The notes under the pieces are model-generated. The model did no database searches, had not been told where the DNA came from, and worked only from the letters and a program-made list of their open reading frames with translations. A DNA stretch of 64,000 bases, taken from contig CAIVMQ010000063.1 in the NCBI GenBank assembly GCA_903907075.1, positions 1-64,000 of the forward strand, in the 5' to 3' direction. This DNA comes from an uncultured Bacteroidia bacterium. GTDB taxonomy: Bacteria; Bacteroidota; Bacteroidia; Bacteroidales; Prolixibacteraceae. Below are positions 62,368 to 64,000 of this stretch, one piece after another. Both the position numbers and the translations under genes were made by a program. The stretch's first letter is position 1, and every line of letters starts with the position of its first letter.

Positions 62368-64000
62368 ATGACTTTACGATTTAAATTAATACTAAATCTT
62401 ACATTACTATTAATTAGCAGTTTAGCTTCATATGCTCATAATCTTAAAGGGTTAATAACGACAAAAGATGGAGTGCCAATTCCTTATGCAACAGTATTCA
62501 TTAAGGAGATATCATTGGGAACAAGTACCAATGATGACGGAAAATTCGAACTCGATCTACCACCAGGAACCTATACTGCAAACTTTAGAAGTTTAGGATT
62601 TATCCCAAGGATTGAAACTATTACTTTAACAAAGAAGCTGACTGAGATCTCGGTTCTGCTAGAAGAACAGATGATCCAGATAAGCCAAATTGATATCCAT
62701 TCAAGTGATGAGGATCCAGCATATGCAATAATGCGCAAAGTAATTGGATTGTCATATGTCCATCTAAATCAAGTAAACTCATTTACTGCCGATGTATACT
62801 TAAGAGGCACCGTAAAATTTGAAAATATTCCGGGACTGATTCGTAACCAACTTAAAAAAAAGGATATCGACATCAAGTCTGGAGATATACTTGTTAATGA
62901 AACTGTTAGCTCAATAAGTTACCGTGCTCCTGATAAATATGAACAAAAAATAGTTTCAATAAATTCTTCATTCCCCAAGGTAGTGGATTTTTCCGTTGAC
63001 GAATTTCTTGGAGCAAGTCTTTACCAGGATAACATCCAGATTCTCTATACTCCTTTAGGAAAAAATGCCTTTTCGTATTATAATTTTAGGTATGACGGAT
63101 TCCAGCAAGAGGGTAAATATACAGTCAATAAGATTAAGGTGATTCCCAAAAGAAAAAGCAAGCAACTTTTTGAAGGTTACATCTATATTATTGAAGATCT
63201 ATGGAGTTTACACAGAGCAGACTTAAGCTTCGAAACCCCTTTCGGAGCAGTCAGTCTTCATCTTGCATTCGATGAGGTTAGTAATGGGGTATGGTTACCG
63301 ATCGGTCATGACTATACATTTAGTGGTGGTATGATGGGAGTAAAAGGGAGTGCCAGATTTCTTGCATCTATTAAGTACAATAAGCTTAAGGTAAACGATC
63401 AGGTTCTTTCGATGATCGGAATTCAACCTGAAAAGCTGAATGGTCAAGCTAATTCAACAAGCTTAACAACACAATCAAATAATAAAGCAACTCTAACAAA
63501 TAAAAAAGAGACTAAAATTAGCCAAATACTTGAAAAAGAGGAACTTACAAATAGAGACATGTCTAAGTTATCTCGGCTTATGGCCCAGGAGGATTATTCC
63601 AGAAAGCCTGATTCGATGAAATCGCTTGAAATAAAAGATAAGGTAAAAGTTATAGTTGAAAAAGATGCAAAAAATCGCGAAGCACCCTATTGGTCACAAC
63701 TGCGTCCTATTCCACTTTCAAATGACGAAATAAAAAGTTTTAGACAACGAGATTCTATAGTGGTTATTCAAAAGAAATATGGATTAGATACCACGTCTGT
63801 GGTAAGTCATAAGCGAAATTATGGATTTTTCAACCCCCTATTTTTTGGTATAAAGCGTTCAATTATAGACTCAACGTGGATCATTAAATACAATGGATTA
63901 ATTTCTACTAAGATGATTAGTTTTAATGCCGTTGATGGATGGAAAATGGCACAAAGTATCGATTTCATTAAAAGCTACAGACCTGGAAAGGCACTAACAA
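62368..64000 (+). CDS. DUF5686/carboxypeptidase-regulatory-like outer membrane protein, partial
   Basis: The frame is open from the ATG at 62368 to the window edge, 544 codons without a stop. Signal peptide (about 1-23, ...SLASYA). A CarboxypepD_reg-like domain (about 25-110) shows DGVPIPYATVFIKE, GTSTNDDGKFELDLPPG and LGFIPR. The DUF5686 region starts with DEDPAYAIMRKVIG. This family forms outer-membrane barrels related to TonB-dependent receptors; function unknown. The C-terminal barrel lies outside the window. Confidence 0.85.
   Translation, partial: MTLRFKLILNLTLLLISSLASYAHNLKGLITTKDGVPIPYATVFIKEISLGTSTNDDGKFELDLPPGTYTANFRSLGFIPRIETITLTKKLTEISVLLEEQMIQISQIDIHSSDEDPAYAIMRKVIGLSYVHLNQVNSFTADVYLRGTVKFENIPGLIRNQLKKKDIDIKSGDILVNETVSSISYRAPDKYEQKIVSINSSFPKVVDFSVDEFLGASLYQDNIQILYTPLGKNAFSYYNFRYDGFQQEGKYTVNKIKVIPKRKSKQLFEGYIYIIEDLWSLHRADLSFETPFGAVSLHLAFDEVSNGVWLPIGHDYTFSGGMMGVKGSARFLASIKYNKLKVNDQVLSMIGIQPEKLNGQANSTSLTTQSNNKATLTNKKETKISQILEKEELTNRDMSKLSRLMAQEDYSRKPDSMKSLEIKDKVKVIVEKDAKNREAPYWSQLRPIPLSNDEIKSFRQRDSIVVIQKKYGLDTTSVVSHKRNYGFFNPLFFGIKRSIIDSTWIIKYNGLISTKMISFNAVDGWKMAQSIDFIKSYRPGKALT

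Noticed and set aside
1-64000. CRISPR arrays, insertion sequences, prophage or defence islands
   Set aside because: No regularly spaced repeats, transposases, integrases, restriction systems or phage structural genes were seen; the window reads as core chromosome.

Overview
The window reads as ordinary chromosomal DNA of a Bacteroidetes bacterium, most likely order Bacteroidales. It is AT-rich by eye (GC not computed) and almost fully coding. Start codons usually lack Shine-Dalgarno sequences. Several upstream regions match the Bacteroidetes promoter form TTTG-N19-TAnnTTTG. The gene families are typical of the phylum: LptD_2-type LptD, DUF4293, BT_3928-type DoxX, DUF1599, DUF5686, and rny next to zapA. 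I see no transposase, integrase, phage gene, CRISPR array or plasmid gene. The genus cannot be named from the sequence alone.

Layout. 1-6 kb: end of an HD-domain phosphohydrolase, lptD (minus), then an amidase and an Mce/MlaD protein (plus). 6-12.6 kb: dnaA, a YigZ/IMPACT protein, pyrBI, a GAF protein, DUF4293, a nucleoside phosphorylase and a SirB1-like protein. 12.6-15 kb (minus): a coiled-coil protein, zapA and rny. 15-22.3 kb: M23 peptidase, anmK, C69 dipeptidase, a small exported protein, UXS and rfbD. 22.3-26.7 kb (minus): a TPR-like protein, glycerate kinase, a Rel enzyme and a CBM9-like protein. 26.9-28.4 kb: lipid kinase and an exported orphan. 28.7-35 kb: an ABC ATPase/MacB-type permease pair divergent from a sigma54-type response regulator/histidine kinase pair, with a striking operator-like region between them. 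35-39.5 kb: sanA-like, arfB, ung, and a minus-strand cluster of MurU-like nucleotidyltransferase, 40-residue Cys protein and AmgK-RapZ fusion. 39.6-40.8 kb: rpsF-rpsR-rplI. 41.5-45.5 kb: tdh, tRNA-Thr, a membrane protein, an FAD oxidoreductase and a slipin. 45.9-51.5 kb: an RND efflux operon. 51.5-62.2 kb: ppsR-like, a TIGR01777 epimerase, PBP1A, asnB, cdaA-folP, DUF1599, BT_3928 and tpiA. 62.4 kb to the end: a DUF5686 protein cut by the window edge.

How the genes fit together. A large share deals with the cell envelope: LPS export (lptD), lipid transport (Mce), peptidoglycan cleavage (amidase, M23), synthesis (PBP1A), amino-sugar recycling (anmK, AmgK-like, MurU-like) and division (zapA). 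Two signalling nucleotides are represented: (p)ppGpp by the Rel enzyme and c-di-AMP by CdaA.

The most interesting points are (1) the AmgK-like kinase fused to a RapZ C-terminal domain, next to a microprotein gene and a MurU-like gene; (2) two dyads spaced 21 bp apart between the two-component system and the ABC transporter; (3) a related C-terminal domain on the amidase and the adjacent Mce protein; (4) a Rel enzyme whose hydrolase site appears destroyed; and (5) a possible small transcript ending at an orphan terminator near 41.0 kb.
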